Shown here: positions 53,445-64,000 of the stretch, one piece after another
Position numbering within the stretch: the first letter of the stretch is position 1
Layout: every line of letters starts with the position of its first letter
DNA from: Coriaria nepalensis
Lineage: Eukaryota; Streptophyta; Magnoliopsida; Cucurbitales; Coriariaceae
Assembly: GCA_027186245.1 (NCBI GenBank)
Contig: CP114483.1
Location: forward strand, 258,001 to 322,000
DNA: 64,000 nt
Direction: 5' to 3'
The notes under the pieces: model-generated
Seen by the model: only the letters and a program-made list of their open reading frames with translations
Database searches by the model: none
What the model was told of the DNA's origin: nothing
Translations under genes and position numbers: made by a program

Positions 53445-56069
53445 ATGTCTTCCTCGGTGTCATCACCATTCACGTACAAAGCTGACCAACTCTCATATCT
53501 AACCCAAAAGCATTACTTCCTCCACTCATCCCTCCCCAAAAAACCCAACCATACAAACCCAACTCCACTAAAATCATCCCTCAAGGTAAAATGTGCAGCA
53601 GTAGGCAATGGCCTCTTTACCCAAACCAGCCCAGAAGTTCATCGCATTGTTCCAGACAACAATCTTGGCCTTCCAACGGTCAAAATCGTCTACGTCGTCT
53701 TAGAAGCTCAATACCAATCTTCCCTAACGGCAGCAGTTCAATCCCTCAACAGGAACAAAACGTACGCTTCCTTTGAAGTAGTAGGCTACTTAGTAGAAGA
53801 GCTAAGAGATGAAACTACTTACAAAATGTTCTGTAAAGATGTTGAGGAAGCAAATATCTTTATTGGGTCTTTGATTTTCGTCGAAGAACTCGCATTAAAA
53901 GTGAAATCTGCCGTCGAAAAAGAACGGGACAGGCTAGATGCAGTTCTAGTCTTCCCTTCCATGCCTGAAGTAATGAGGCTTAACAAATTGGGCTCGTTTA
54001 GCATGGCCCAACTCGGCCAATCGAAAAGTCCCTTTTTCCAGCTTTTCAAGAAGAAGAAGCAATCTGCTGGATTTGCAGATAGTATGTAAAAGCTTGTAGA
54101 ACATTGCCTAAGGTTTTGAAGTATTTGCCTAGTGATAAGGCTCAAGATGCTAGATTGTACATACTTAGTTTGCAGTTTTGGCTAGGTGGGTCCCCTGATA
54201 ATTTACACAATTTCTTGAAAATGATTGCCGGGTCTTATGTCCCGGCCTTGAAAGGTACTAAGGTTGAGTATTCCGACCCGGTTTTGTTCTTGGATAGTGG
54301 AATTTGGCACCCTTTAGCTTCTTGTATGTATGATGATGTAAAGGAGTATTTGAATTGGCATGGAACTAGAAGGGATGCTAATGAGAAGCTTAAAGACAAA
54401 AATACCCCTATAATCGGATTGATTTTGCAGAGGAGTCATATGGTTACAGGGGATGAGTCTCACTATGTGGCTGTGATTATGGAGTTGGAGGCAAGAGGGG
54501 CTAAGGTTATACCACTTTTTGCAGGCGGGCTGAACTTTTCAGGCCCGGTCGAGAAGTTTATGATCGATCCAGTCACAAAGAAGCCGTTTGTGAATTCGGT
54601 TATTTCTCTGACGGGTTTCGCGTTGGTTGGTGGGCCGGCTAGACAAGACCATCCGAGGGCGATTGAGGCATTGATGAAGCTTGATGTTCCGTATATTGTC
54701 GCGTTGCCTTTGGTCTTTCAGACGACTGAGGAATGGCTTAATAGTGCTTTGGGATTGCACCCGATTCAGGTTGCTTTGCAGCTTGCTCTTCCGGAACTTG
54801 ATGGTGGTATGGAGCCTATAGTCTTTACTGGGCGGGACCCACGTACAGGCAAGAGAACCTTTTTAAATTTTTCAGTATGTTAGTTAGTCCTTAGTACTTG
54901 CCGATAAACTCGAGGTGCATGCATTACCCATGTATAAAAAATCTCGTTTGCTTATTTTTATTGCAGGAAAATCTCATGCACTTCACAAGAGGGTGGAACA
55001 GCTTTGTACCAGAGCAATCAGATGGGCAGAACTTAAAAGGAAATCTAAAGTACTTGCTCATTGGCTTCATAATTTGATCAATTTGAGGATATACAAATAG
55101 AAGAACTACTTGATTGATTTCTCATGTTTCTTTTCCGATCATGAAGTTCACAAGTGTTTTCTTTTTCCTTTTTCTTTTTTGCAGGCTGAGAAGAGGCTAG
55201 CAATAACTGTCTTCAGTTTCCCACCGGACAAGGGAAATATCGGAACAGCGGCATACTTAAACGTCTTTTCCTCCGTCTACTCTGTCCTGAAAGATCTCAA
55301 GAAAGATGGTTACAACCTCGAGTGCCTTCCAGAATCTTCTGAAGCCCTCATAGAGGATGTACTCCATGACAAAGAGGCCCAGTTCAACAGCCCGAATCTA
55401 AATGTCGCTTATAAAATGAACGTCCGAGAATACCAGAAACTAACTCCACATGCAACCGCACTTGAAGAGAATTGGGGAAAACCTCCTGGAAATCTAAACT
55501 CAGATGGAGAGAATCTTTTGGTTTATGGAAAGCAATACGGAAACGTCTTCATAGGAATACAACCTACTTTCGGATATGAAGGCGATCCTATGCGCCTTCT
55601 CTTCTCAAAATGGGCTAGCCCTCATCATGGCTTTGCTGCATACTATTCTTTTGTTGAGAAGATTTTCAAAGCAGATGCTGTTCTACATTTCGGTACTCAT
55701 GGATCGCTTGAGTTCATGCCGGGAAAACAAGTGGGAATGAGTGATGCCTGTTTTCCAGATAGCTTGATTGGGAATATTCCAAATGTGTACTATTATGCGG
55801 CTAATAATCCGTCAGAAGCCACCATTGCGAAGAGAAGAAGTTATGCCAATACAATCAGTTACTTGACCCCACCGCCTGAAAATGCCGGGCTTTACAAGGG
55901 CCTTAAGCAGCTAAACGAGCTAATCTCCTCCTACCAGTCACTTAAAGATACTGGGCGTGGGCCCCAGATTGTCAGCTCGATCATCAGCACGGCTAGACAA
56001 TGCAATCTCGACAAGGACGTGGAGTTACCTGAAGAAGGAGTGGAAATCTCGGTGAAAGAACGGGATTTT
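53445..56069 (+). pseudogene. CHLH: Broken CHLH, magnesium chelatase H subunit (5' part)
   Basis: CHLH (GUN5) is the large porphyrin-binding subunit that inserts Mg into protoporphyrin IX in plastids, the first committed step of chlorophyll synthesis. Exons 53445-54848, 54967-55049 and 55185-56069 encode about 790 of the usual 1,380 or so residues, including a Ser/Pro-rich plastid leader, the [20 protein letters not shown] start, and a [20 protein letters not shown] block. The frame breaks at 54087, where a single missing base after codon 214 gives an immediate TAA; the original frame then continues to 54848. Coding stops at 56069, mid-exon, where a Ty3/gypsy LTR begins. The 3' half is absent from the window and may lie beyond the element. 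The first intron has a GC donor (ACAG|GCAAGA). A functional copy must exist elsewhere in a green plant. Confidence 0.92.
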
Positions 56070-58391
56070 TGTCACAACCCAAACCTTTAGTCACCAGCAC
56101 GTGATCTTTTTTATAACTCTCATGATCACGTAAGTCTCTGAGTGTAACTCTGTAAACTTAACAATATATATTTATACATATGTATATTACTAAGATCACT
56201 GTATAATATGAAAACTCATTTCATTAATTACTAAGATCATTATACATGTTTGGTATGTTCGACGAAGAGACCTACTAGTCCATATGAATCTTATTTACAT
56301 TTCAAAAGTGGAATACAAAAGAATCAAAAGAAAACTCCAAACAATCTGGAAGGAGTAATCGATAAAGGAACTGTCAACTCCTGTCAGAATATCCCAGATG
56401 CCCAACTAAGAACAATCCACTATCTGGAGAAGGGAAAAAATTAACAAAAAAAGAGTGTGAGCTTTAAGTGAATAAATATTACATAGTTACATTTTCGGGA
56501 AGACTTCTGTAAACATGCACAATTAGAAAATAAATCATTAGCAAAGTTCAAATATAATATACTAACTTCACACTAAAGAAACTCACATAGCTAAATCAAT
56601 CGTTATACCCTTATCATTTCCCAACACCTATGCCAAACATATCAACGGTGTGATACCATAATTCGACAACCTAACACAATTAAAACATCACAATGTAACC
56701 ACGCAAGGGTTCACATCATCATACACAAGTCGTCAGTTATATATTATCCTGTCATATACGGCTATAATATTAGTATACCCGTGTGACTCCGCACACGTCA
56801 TATATATATATAACAGATCAAGGTACACTAAGGCTATCATCACTGCTGATAGCTACAGCTATCCTGACGACTTGACAATCAATCAGACAATATGCAATTG
56901 TATCGCAATCAAATCCATATACAGAATCACACCCATTAATCCTACAATTCCCTCATGATCACAATACTTAATACAACCATGTCTTCATAAAGAGTTCATG
57001 TACATATCATGAAACGTTAATATACTTTAATTTCAATATGAACTTAATTTCCTATATGATTGTCTCGACTAATGCATGCCCCCTTCTTTTCTTGTTCAAA
57101 TAACCATTTAAAACCAAGTCTATCATAAAACCACTAATATGACGAATCATTAATTTTAATCACTTATATTCAACAAGCAAATCATAAACTATCATATCCA
57201 ATCAATTAATTCCCATGAAACAATTTATCATGCATGAAGGATTTAAAATACTTTATGTAACCATATAACATTTACTCACAGTGGAATATGTCAAAATTAT
57301 AAAAGACAACGATTCAACTGGACTCCGGCGGAAGGTCTCTTGATGAACCTATTTCCGAAAAATAATGAATTTATAAGTATAGCTACTATTGTAAATAACT
57401 ATAGGACTAAATAAAAAATTTAGATATGCCCTCTTCAATGTCACAATACTAGTTAGCTGGCATTAAAGCTAACTTAACTTAATCAATCCACCATATTTAT
57501 AACTTCAATACTATAATTCCAATAAAATCACCTGCTAACTTTGTAGTTAATTCCGGTAATAATTTGACCAATCCTGACATAATTCTTTATAAGCCCTAAT
57601 TGTCCCAATTCGATTTTGTTTTATGAACTAATATTCTACTAATCTAACATTACTTCAACTTTACTATGATTGCTTTCATTTACCAGCAACCCATATACAA
57701 AAACATCTCCTTCTTCATTTCTCATTCTACCATAATTGTTACCATTTAACCCATATCCTAATAATCCCTTCACAAACCCTAATTTTTGAAAAATTCCAAA
57801 TTATCTCAATTTGATTCCACCAACTCAAATTCAATATTAATCCATCTATACTAAGCTATTAAACTATCAAAACACATTTATATAGGCCAAAGAAGAACAA
57901 ATCAAAAATTTGAGAATTTAGGGTTCCTAACTTAATTTGATTTAATTTGATTTTAACAACTCAAATTCATCCTTATTCTATCAATATCAAACTATCATCA
58001 TACTATAATTTCTAACATCTAAGCCAAAAGAGAAATCAAAACTTTTGGGGATTTAGGGTTCTTACTTTAGATTCGGCAATAGAGGAGCAATGATCCGATT
58101 TTTTTCGAAATTAAGGAGGGAACCAAGCTAACCACGAGTAGAATTTGAAGAAGCCCCCATGATTCGAAAATCTTAGCCACGAAGGTTGAATTTGCAGAAG
58201 GTAGGGAGAGAGAGAGAGAGAAGTGAAATTTCTTTTTTTTTTCTTTGTTTTTCCTTCTATGTTTTGTCGCAACAGCAAGGGAGCTAAAAAGGTTTCATTT
58301 TCAAAAAATTATAGTTTGACCCTCTATACTTTTACTATAATTATTTTTGCCCCTTTGACTTTTCAACTTTTTTTTTTACTGGGTTCTCACA
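56070..58391 (-). repeat. 3' LTR of the Tekay-type element (2322 bp)
   Basis: It reads TGTCACAACCC at the left end and GGGTTCTCACA at the right end, the TG...CA borders. The left end joins CHLH exon 3 directly. A TATA-like promoter on the minus strand (CTATATAAATG) lies near 57878-57888. Its left 650 bases align with 63343-64000. Confidence 0.9.
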
Positions 58392-58409
58392 TTCTCCCCC
58401 CCCCCCCCC
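58392..58409 (-). promoter_or_regulatory. Polypurine tract of the Tekay-type element
   Basis: On the minus strand this is a run of G ending GAGAA directly before the LTR. It appears as TTCTC plus a C run on the plus strand. Position and composition fit the plus-strand primer of an LTR element. Confidence 0.75.
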
Positions 58410-58435
58410 TTAAGAAAAATCCGGTCTCCGAATTA

Positions 58436-60094
58436 CTAACCTATAGCAGTGAAGAGATGAGGATGTTTACTTTTCATCTCATCTTCAAGTTCCCAGGTTG
58501 CTTCATCCCTTGTATGATTTGTCCACACAACCTTAACTAGCCTCACCTCCTTCGAACATAGCTTCTTTACTTGTCGGTCTATAATGCCCACCGGCTGCTC
58601 GATATAGGATAAATTTGGTTCGAGTTGAACTGGCTCTGTTTGTAAGATATGGGACGAATCTGGCATATTTTTCCGAAGCATTGATACATGGAAAACTGGG
58701 TGTATACCCGACACATCTAGTGAGAGTGCTAAACGATAAACCACCAATCCAATCCGATCAAGGACTTTAAAAGGGCCAATATACCTAGGGCTTAACTTCC
58801 CTCTGTTGCCAAATCTCATAACTCCCTTAAAAGGAGAAACCCATAAGAAAACATAATCACCAATATGAAATTCTAACTCTCTTCGCCTATGATTAACATA
58901 AGCTTTTTGCCTACTTTGTGCCGCCAAAATTCTTTTTCGAATTAACTGGACCTTATCAATTGCATCTTGAATGAGATCTAGTCCTACGAGTTGTTTTTCA
59001 CCCACTTCAAACCAACCGATAGGAGATCTACAACGACGACCATATAATGCCTCAAATGGGGCCATTCAGATACTAGCTTGATAGCTATTGTTGTGGGCAA
59101 ATTCTACTAAAGGAAAAGATTGATCCCAACTACCTCCAAAATCAATAATTGATGCTCAAAGCATGTCTTCAAGTGTACTAATTGTTCTTTCTGATTGTCC
59201 ATCGGTTTGCGGATAAAAAGTGGTACTTAGATCCAGACAAGTACCTAAGGATTCTTGGAACGCTCTCTAAAACCAAGATGTAAATTGTGGCCCTCTATCT
59301 GAAACAATAGAAACTGGTATCCCGTGTAGGCTAACAACTTTATCCAGATAGAGCTTTGCATATTGTGCAACTGTGTAGGTAGTCTTCACCGGAAGGAAAT
59401 GAGCACACTTAGTCATCCTATTCACAATCACCCATATAGAATTGTACCCCTTGTTGGTACGAGGTAACCCCGTTACAAAATCCATTATGATGTTTTCCCA
59501 TTTCCATTCTAGCACGTGGAGGCTTTGGTGCATTCCTGTTGGTTTATGATGTTTTTCCTTGACCTGTTGACAAGTCAAATACCTAGAAACAAAGTCAACA
59601 ACATCTTTCTTCATACCTTCCCACCAATAGATTTCTCTTAGGTCACGATACATCTTCGTTGACCATGGATGAATGGAGTAAGCAGCAAGATGGGCTTCTT
59701 CTAGGATTTCCCTTCTAAGACCATCCACATTAGGAACACAAATACGATGACATAAACGGAGAATCCCATCCTCCCCTATTACAAAACCTGAAGCCGCTTC
59801 CCTTCGATCTTCTCTAATCATCCTACTTAACTTTTCATCTTTTAATTGAGCTTCTCGAATACGGTCTAACAAGGTTAGACGTATCCGAATATGAGCTAAA
59901 AAGGCTCTGGTCTCATTAATTCCAAAACAAACTCCATTGATTTCAAGTTGGTGAAGTGCAGCAATCAAAGGTCTCCTTATTGATGAGATATGAGCTAAAC
60001 TCCCAACTGACTTCCTGCTTAGAGCATCGGCCACCACATTTGCTTTCCCCGAATGGTATAAGATAGTACAATCATAATCCTTAAGCAACTCCAT
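58436..60094 (-). pseudogene. Gypsy integrase with C-terminal chromodomain, broken
   Basis: The integrase core (60094-59267) contains the zinc-binding H...CQQ region and a DFVTGLPRTNKGYNSIWVIV segment. The C-terminal part (59065-58436) has GRRCRSP, a GKLSPRYIGPF GPY/F-type module, and HPVFHVSMLRK, then a chromodomain-like end (VKVVWTNHTRDEATWELEDE). Stops lie at about 59266, 59162 and 59068; the last sits just before a MAPFEALYG block, where Gly is usual. The chromodomain places it in the chromovirus lineage, whose integrases target marked chromatin. Confidence 0.88.
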
Positions 60095-60124
60095 CCAACA
60101 ACGTTGTCAGAGATTAAGATCTCT

Positions 60125-61376
60125 TTACTCGAAAATATATTTCAAGCTTTTATGGTCGGTGTATATCTCGGTGGTTTCACCATACAAATAATGCCTCCAA
60201 ACCTTTAGTGTGAACACTACCACCGCCATTTCGAGATCATGAGTAGGATAGTTTTGTTCATGTTTCTTAAGTTGACGAGAAGCATAAGCAATAACTCGAC
60301 CATCCTGCATCAAAACACAACCCAAACTAATTCTTGAAGCATCGCAATAAATAGTGTAGGCTCTAGATCCCAAAGGTAATGTTAGGACAGGTGCGGTTGT
60401 TAAACAAGTCTTCAGTTCTGAAAACTTTGTTCACAAGCTTCTGACCATTGAAACTTCACACCCTTTTGAGTTAACATAGTCAATGAGGAAGCAATTCGGG
60501 AGAAATCCTTGACAAAGCATCGATAATACCCTGCCAACCCCAAAAAGCTACGAATTTCAGTTACCGAAGTTGGTCTTGGCCAATTCTTCACTGCTTCGAT
60601 CTTAGTCGGGTCTACCTGAAGGCCCTCCTCAAAGATTACATGGCCTAGGAATGCTACACGGTTCATCCAAAATTCTCATTTAGAGAATTTGCCATACAAC
60701 CGATGTTCCCTCAAGGTTTGCAAAACTATCCTAAAATGAAGTGCATGTTCTTGTTGCTCTTTGAGTATACCACTATGTCATCAATAAACACAATCACAAA
60801 TTGATCTAAGTGTTGCTTAAAGACGCAATTCATTAAGTCCATGAAAGCTGCCGGAGCATTAGTCAAGCCGAAAGACATGACAAGGAATTCATAATGCCCG
60901 TAACGTGTGCGGAAAGTTATTTTAGGAATATCCTCGCCCCTAACCTTTAACTAGTGATATCCTGAATGAAGGTCAATCTTCGAAAAGCATTTCGCACCCT
61001 GAAGTTGATCGAACAAATCATCAATGTGAGGAAGGGGGTATTTATTCTGAATAGTCACCTTATTAAGTTGCTTGTAATCAATACACAACCGTAGAGTTTC
61101 ATCCTTCTTTTTCACAAATAAAACTGGTGCACCCCAATGAGAGACACTGGGACGAATAAACCCTTTATGTACTAGTTCATTTAATTGCTCCTTCAACTCT
61201 TTAAGTTCTGCGGGAGCCATCTGATATGGTGGTATGGATATAGGATCACAATCGGGAATAACATCAATACAAAATTCTATCTCCCTATTAGGAGGCAATC
61301 CAGGCAATTCTTCTAGGAACACATATAGAAATTCACGAATTATCGGGAGGGACATCCTCGACACTCGCTTGCACAT
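60125..61376 (-). pseudogene. Gypsy reverse transcriptase and RNase H, broken
   Basis: The reverse transcriptase begins near 61376 and shows [37 protein letters not shown] and, after a break near 60950, the catalytic FIDD box near 60780-60790. [18 protein letters not shown] connection segment (60666-60412) and RNase H (60373-60125, [18 protein letters not shown]) follow. RT and RNase H lie before integrase, the Ty3/gypsy order. Stops and frameshifts separate the parts. Confidence 0.9.
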
Positions 61377-61566
61377 TACAAGTGTCTCTTATGGTGGCTA
61401 AATATCCGTAGCACTCCTTCTTAAGAAGTTTTCTAGCTTTCAATGCTGATATCAAATTAGGTGGCGACATATTACCTTCCCCAGTTATGAAAAAAGCTGG
61501 TTTTTTTGGTAGCTCAAACTTAACCAGTTTATGATGGCAATCCAAAGTTGCATGATAAGAGGCTAA

Positions 61567-61878
61567 CTAATCCATGCCTAATATGACATCAAAGTCGGAC
61601 ATATCGAGCATGATCAAATCTGCTACCGACTCTCGTTCCCTAACACTAATGACACATGACTTGTGTACCAAGTTAACATCAATAAATTCCCCTATTAGTG
61701 TAACCACTGACAAATACTTGTCTAATAAAGTTGGGTCCCTATCAAACCGGCTAGCCAAGTATGGTGATACAAAGGAGTGCGTGGATCCAGGATCAAATAA
61801 TATATGAGCATAAAAAGAGTTAACTCGAAGTGTACTTACTACCACTACATTAGATGCCTGGGCATCCTGCTGAGTCAA
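61567..61878 (-). pseudogene. Gypsy aspartic protease, partial
   Basis: A FDPGSTHSFVSPYLASRF segment carries the retroviral-type aspartic protease active site in a D-P-G-S form (usually DSG or DTG). It is cut off from the reverse transcriptase by frame breaks near 61560. Confidence 0.8.
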
Positions 61879-63107
61879 ACATATACCCTTGCCTGCCCTC
61901 TCCCGGAAGGCGATGATGCACCTCTACCTCCGGAACCTCTCCCTGAACCTCGACCCCCATACGGTCGGCTAGATTGTGCAACGCTCGATGGAGAAGAGAT
62001 CGTTGATCGAGCCGAATCCCTTGGATTATTCGGACAATCTCTTTTAAAATGGCCTATCTGACCACACCTGAAACAAGCACTAGTTTGTCGGTGACATGGT
62101 CCAGAATGTCTATTCCCACAACTAGGACATATACCCTTGCCCTGAGATGGCAAGGTCGACCCTTGTGAACCAGATGGTGCCGTATGTACTCTTGTTTGCT
62201 GACTAGTAGAACCCATAAGAGAAGGTTGAGTCATGCTTGGCGCAATCCCCTGGTAATTCACCCATCCTGGTGTACTGAACCCCGACTTCTTACTGGAATC
62301 CCCTCTAAACTGGTTGCTAGGATTATCAGTCTTGAGGCGCTTACTGATCTCATGTTCGACCCTATCCCGAATTTCACGGTCTTCAATTCTTTCTGCACCA
62401 CTGCATCAATATATGAGGCATATTTTTATGCCCCCACTGCCTTAAACAATGGATTCACAAGGTGATCTAGAAACCTTCTAATCCTCATTTCTTCTGTTGC
62501 AACTAGATGAGGAGCATGCTTTGATAATCGAGTAAATTGGATGTTGTACTCCGATACCATCATACTCGGAGTTTGTCTCAAATTTTCAAATTCCATCGCC
62601 AATTTGTCTATTGCCAGGAAGAAACCTTGCCATGAAAGTATCTTGAAACTCATTCCAAGTCAATTTCAGAGATCTCGTCGGCCTATTCTGTAAGAAGGTA
62701 GTGTACCAATCATATGCCATATCCTCTAATCTGTAAGCTACCAACTCTACAGATCGAGTATCAGAACACCACATGGCCCTACAAGCCTTCGTTGAACTTT
62801 CTAGAAATCATAGAGGATCTTCTGTAGGATCAGAACCCGTGAACATAGGAGGCTTTACCTTCAAAAACTCAGAAATGGCTACATAAGGCTCACCATCACC
62901 ACCCTGTACCCTCGCAAAATTAGGTTGTTGATGAATTCTTCTTCTAAGCGGTTCTTCAACTCTTTCACCCACACCTAAGCCATGTCCTGGCATACCAGTT
63001 CGCCTTCCCCTTGTTCCCCATCTAGGAACATTTAATCGAGACGTAGCAGAAATCCCATCTGGCACATCATTTCTTCGCCTCATACCTCCCCTCGTCCTAT
63101 GAGCCAT
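61875..63107 (-). pseudogene. Gypsy gag with zinc knuckle, broken
   Basis: It starts at 63107 (MAHRTRGGMRRRN), and a capsid-like region follows (YDWYTTFLQNRP, WNEFQDTFMARFLPG) in several frames. It ends with a CCHC zinc knuckle, CFRCGQIGHFKRDCP, near 62063-62105, inside a Gly/Arg/Ser-rich tail. At least three frame breaks (near 62808, 62590 and 62420) prevent one continuous protein. Confidence 0.85.
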
Positions 63108-63326
63108 ATTACCTAATTAAACAATAACTTTGATATTTAGGATACGTTAGAATGAATATGAAGGAATGACACTGATGGCAAGAAAATTTCAAGGAGACTA
63201 GACATTAGATTACCTATCAGGAATCGACTAGTATTTTGATTGTAAATATGCCCAGGTACATACAACAACCCAGATACTACCCAACACCTTGCTCCGTCGA
63301 CAAATGATTTTGGACCTAAAGCCTAA

Positions 63327-63338
63327 GCTCTGATACCA
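63327..63338 (-). promoter_or_regulatory. Primer-binding site (tRNA-iMet) of the Tekay-type element
   Basis: On the minus strand this reads TGGTATCAGAGC, the exact plant initiator-methionine tRNA primer site. It lies four bases inside the 5' LTR boundary. Confidence 0.92.
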
Positions 63339-63342
63339 AGTT

Positions 63343-64000
63343 TGTCACGACCCAAACCTTTCGTGACTGGCACGTGGCCTTTTTTATAACTCTCCTGACC
63401 ACGTAAGCCTTTGAGTGTAACCCTGTAAACTTAGCAATATATATTTATACATATGTATATTACTAAGATCACTGTATAATATGAAAACTCATTTCATTAA
63501 TTACTATGATCACTATACATGTTGGGTATGCTCGACAAAGCGACCTACTAGTCCACATGAACCCTATTTACATTTCAAAAGTGGACTACAAAAGAATCAA
63601 AAGAAAACTCCCAACAACCTGGACGGAGTAATCGACAAAGGAACTATCAACTCCTGTCAGAGTATCTCGGATGCCCAACTAAGAACAATCCACTATCTGG
63701 AGAAGGGAAAAAATTAACAAAAAGAGAGTGTGAGCTAAAACTCAGTGAATAAATATTACATAGTTACATTTTCGGGACAAGACTTCTGTAAACAGGCACA
63801 ATTAGAAAATAAATCATTAGCAAAGTTCAAATATAATATATTAACTTCACACTAAAAAAACTCACATAGCTAAATCAATCGCTATTCCCAACACCTATGT
63901 CAAACATATCAACTGTGTGATACCATAATTCGACAACCTAACACAATTAAAACATCACAATGTAACCACGCAATGGTTCACATCATCACACACAAGTCGT
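63343..64000 (-). repeat. 5' LTR of the Tekay-type element (partial)
   Basis: Starts TGTCACGACCC and aligns with 56070 onward, with many single-base differences. It is truncated by the window edge; about 1.6 kb more should follow. Confidence 0.93.

Larger units (their letters stand above)
56070..64000 (-). mobile_element. Ty3/gypsy chromovirus (Tekay/Del type) inserted in CHLH, runs off window
   Basis: Minus-strand element with the left (3') LTR at 56070-58391, a polypurine tract, a degenerate gag-protease-RT-RNase H-integrase-chromodomain region (58436-63107), a tRNA-iMet primer site, and the right (5') LTR from 63343, which is cut by the window end. The chromodomain-like C-terminus and LTRs over 2 kb fit the Tekay/Del clade. 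The two LTRs differ often, mostly by transitions, in the part visible, so the insertion is old. Stops such as CGA to TGA and TGG to TAG/TGA dominate, as expected from decay of methylated cytosines. The full length and the right target duplication cannot be seen. Confidence 0.93.

Noticed and set aside
54104..54883. Long open frame considered as a separate gene
   Set aside because: It continues CHLH exon 1 in the frame after the one-base deletion and begins without an ATG at its first residue; its end passes into intron sequence.

Overview
This window is nuclear DNA from a flowering plant, very probably a eudicot. It has many GT-AG introns, AT-rich intergenic DNA, plastid and Golgi genes of plant type, plant LTR retrotransposons, and abundant GA/CT, TATG and CATA microsatellites. 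Nothing in it looks bacterial, organellar or viral.

Layout. 1-3.06 kb: a solo LTR (434-2024) with a perfect 5-bp target duplication. 3.06-4.78 kb (-): a UDP-glycosyltransferase of the zeatin O-glucosyltransferase type. 7.2-9.2 kb (+): a Golgi family-61 glycosyltransferase. 10.2-11.7 kb (+): an AGL18-type MADS-box gene. 12.2-13.9 kb (+): a decayed SIN2-type mitochondrial DAR GTPase. 14.2-17.4 kb (-): NTRC, the chloroplast NADPH thioredoxin reductase/thioredoxin fusion. 19.2-20.8 kb (+): a class B heat-shock factor (HSFB3-like) with an upstream ORF. 22.5-42.1 kb (-): a complete 40-exon ABCA1 full-size ABC transporter carrying an old Ty1/copia element (33609-38353) in antisense orientation in intron 11. 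43.9-45.4 kb (+): an intronless plant gene of unknown function with one membrane anchor. 47.1-49.7 kb (-): a CTU2 (tRNA 2-thiolation) pseudogene. 50.5-52.3 kb (+): RRP43, an exosome core subunit. 53.4-56.1 kb (+): a CHLH (magnesium chelatase H subunit) copy that is frameshifted and cut by a Ty3/gypsy chromovirus. That element (Tekay/Del type, 2.3-kb LTRs) runs from 56070 past the end of the window.

Two themes stand out. First, the run GT61 - AGL18 - SIN2 - NTRC - HSFB3 - ABCA1 matches, as I recall it, the Arabidopsis chromosome 2 run At2g41640-At2g41700, with AGL18 beside a GT61 gene on the duplicated chromosome 3 segment. The window appears to keep the pre-duplication order. Second, three genes that are normally conserved and low-copy (SIN2, CTU2, CHLH) are broken here, while their neighbours splice cleanly in frame. 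That pattern fits loss of redundant copies after an ancient whole-genome duplication; it is inference. The clean 5,670-nt ABCA1 reading frame argues against sequencing error as the general cause of the lesions.

I found no evidence of a wholly new biological system. The most useful observations are the pseudogene set, the retroelement structures with their target duplications, the intronic copia insertion tolerated by ABCA1, the HSFB3 upstream ORF, and the uncharacterised gene at 43941. Exon boundaries were worked out by hand from GT/GC-AG signals and phase; all intact genes closed in frame.
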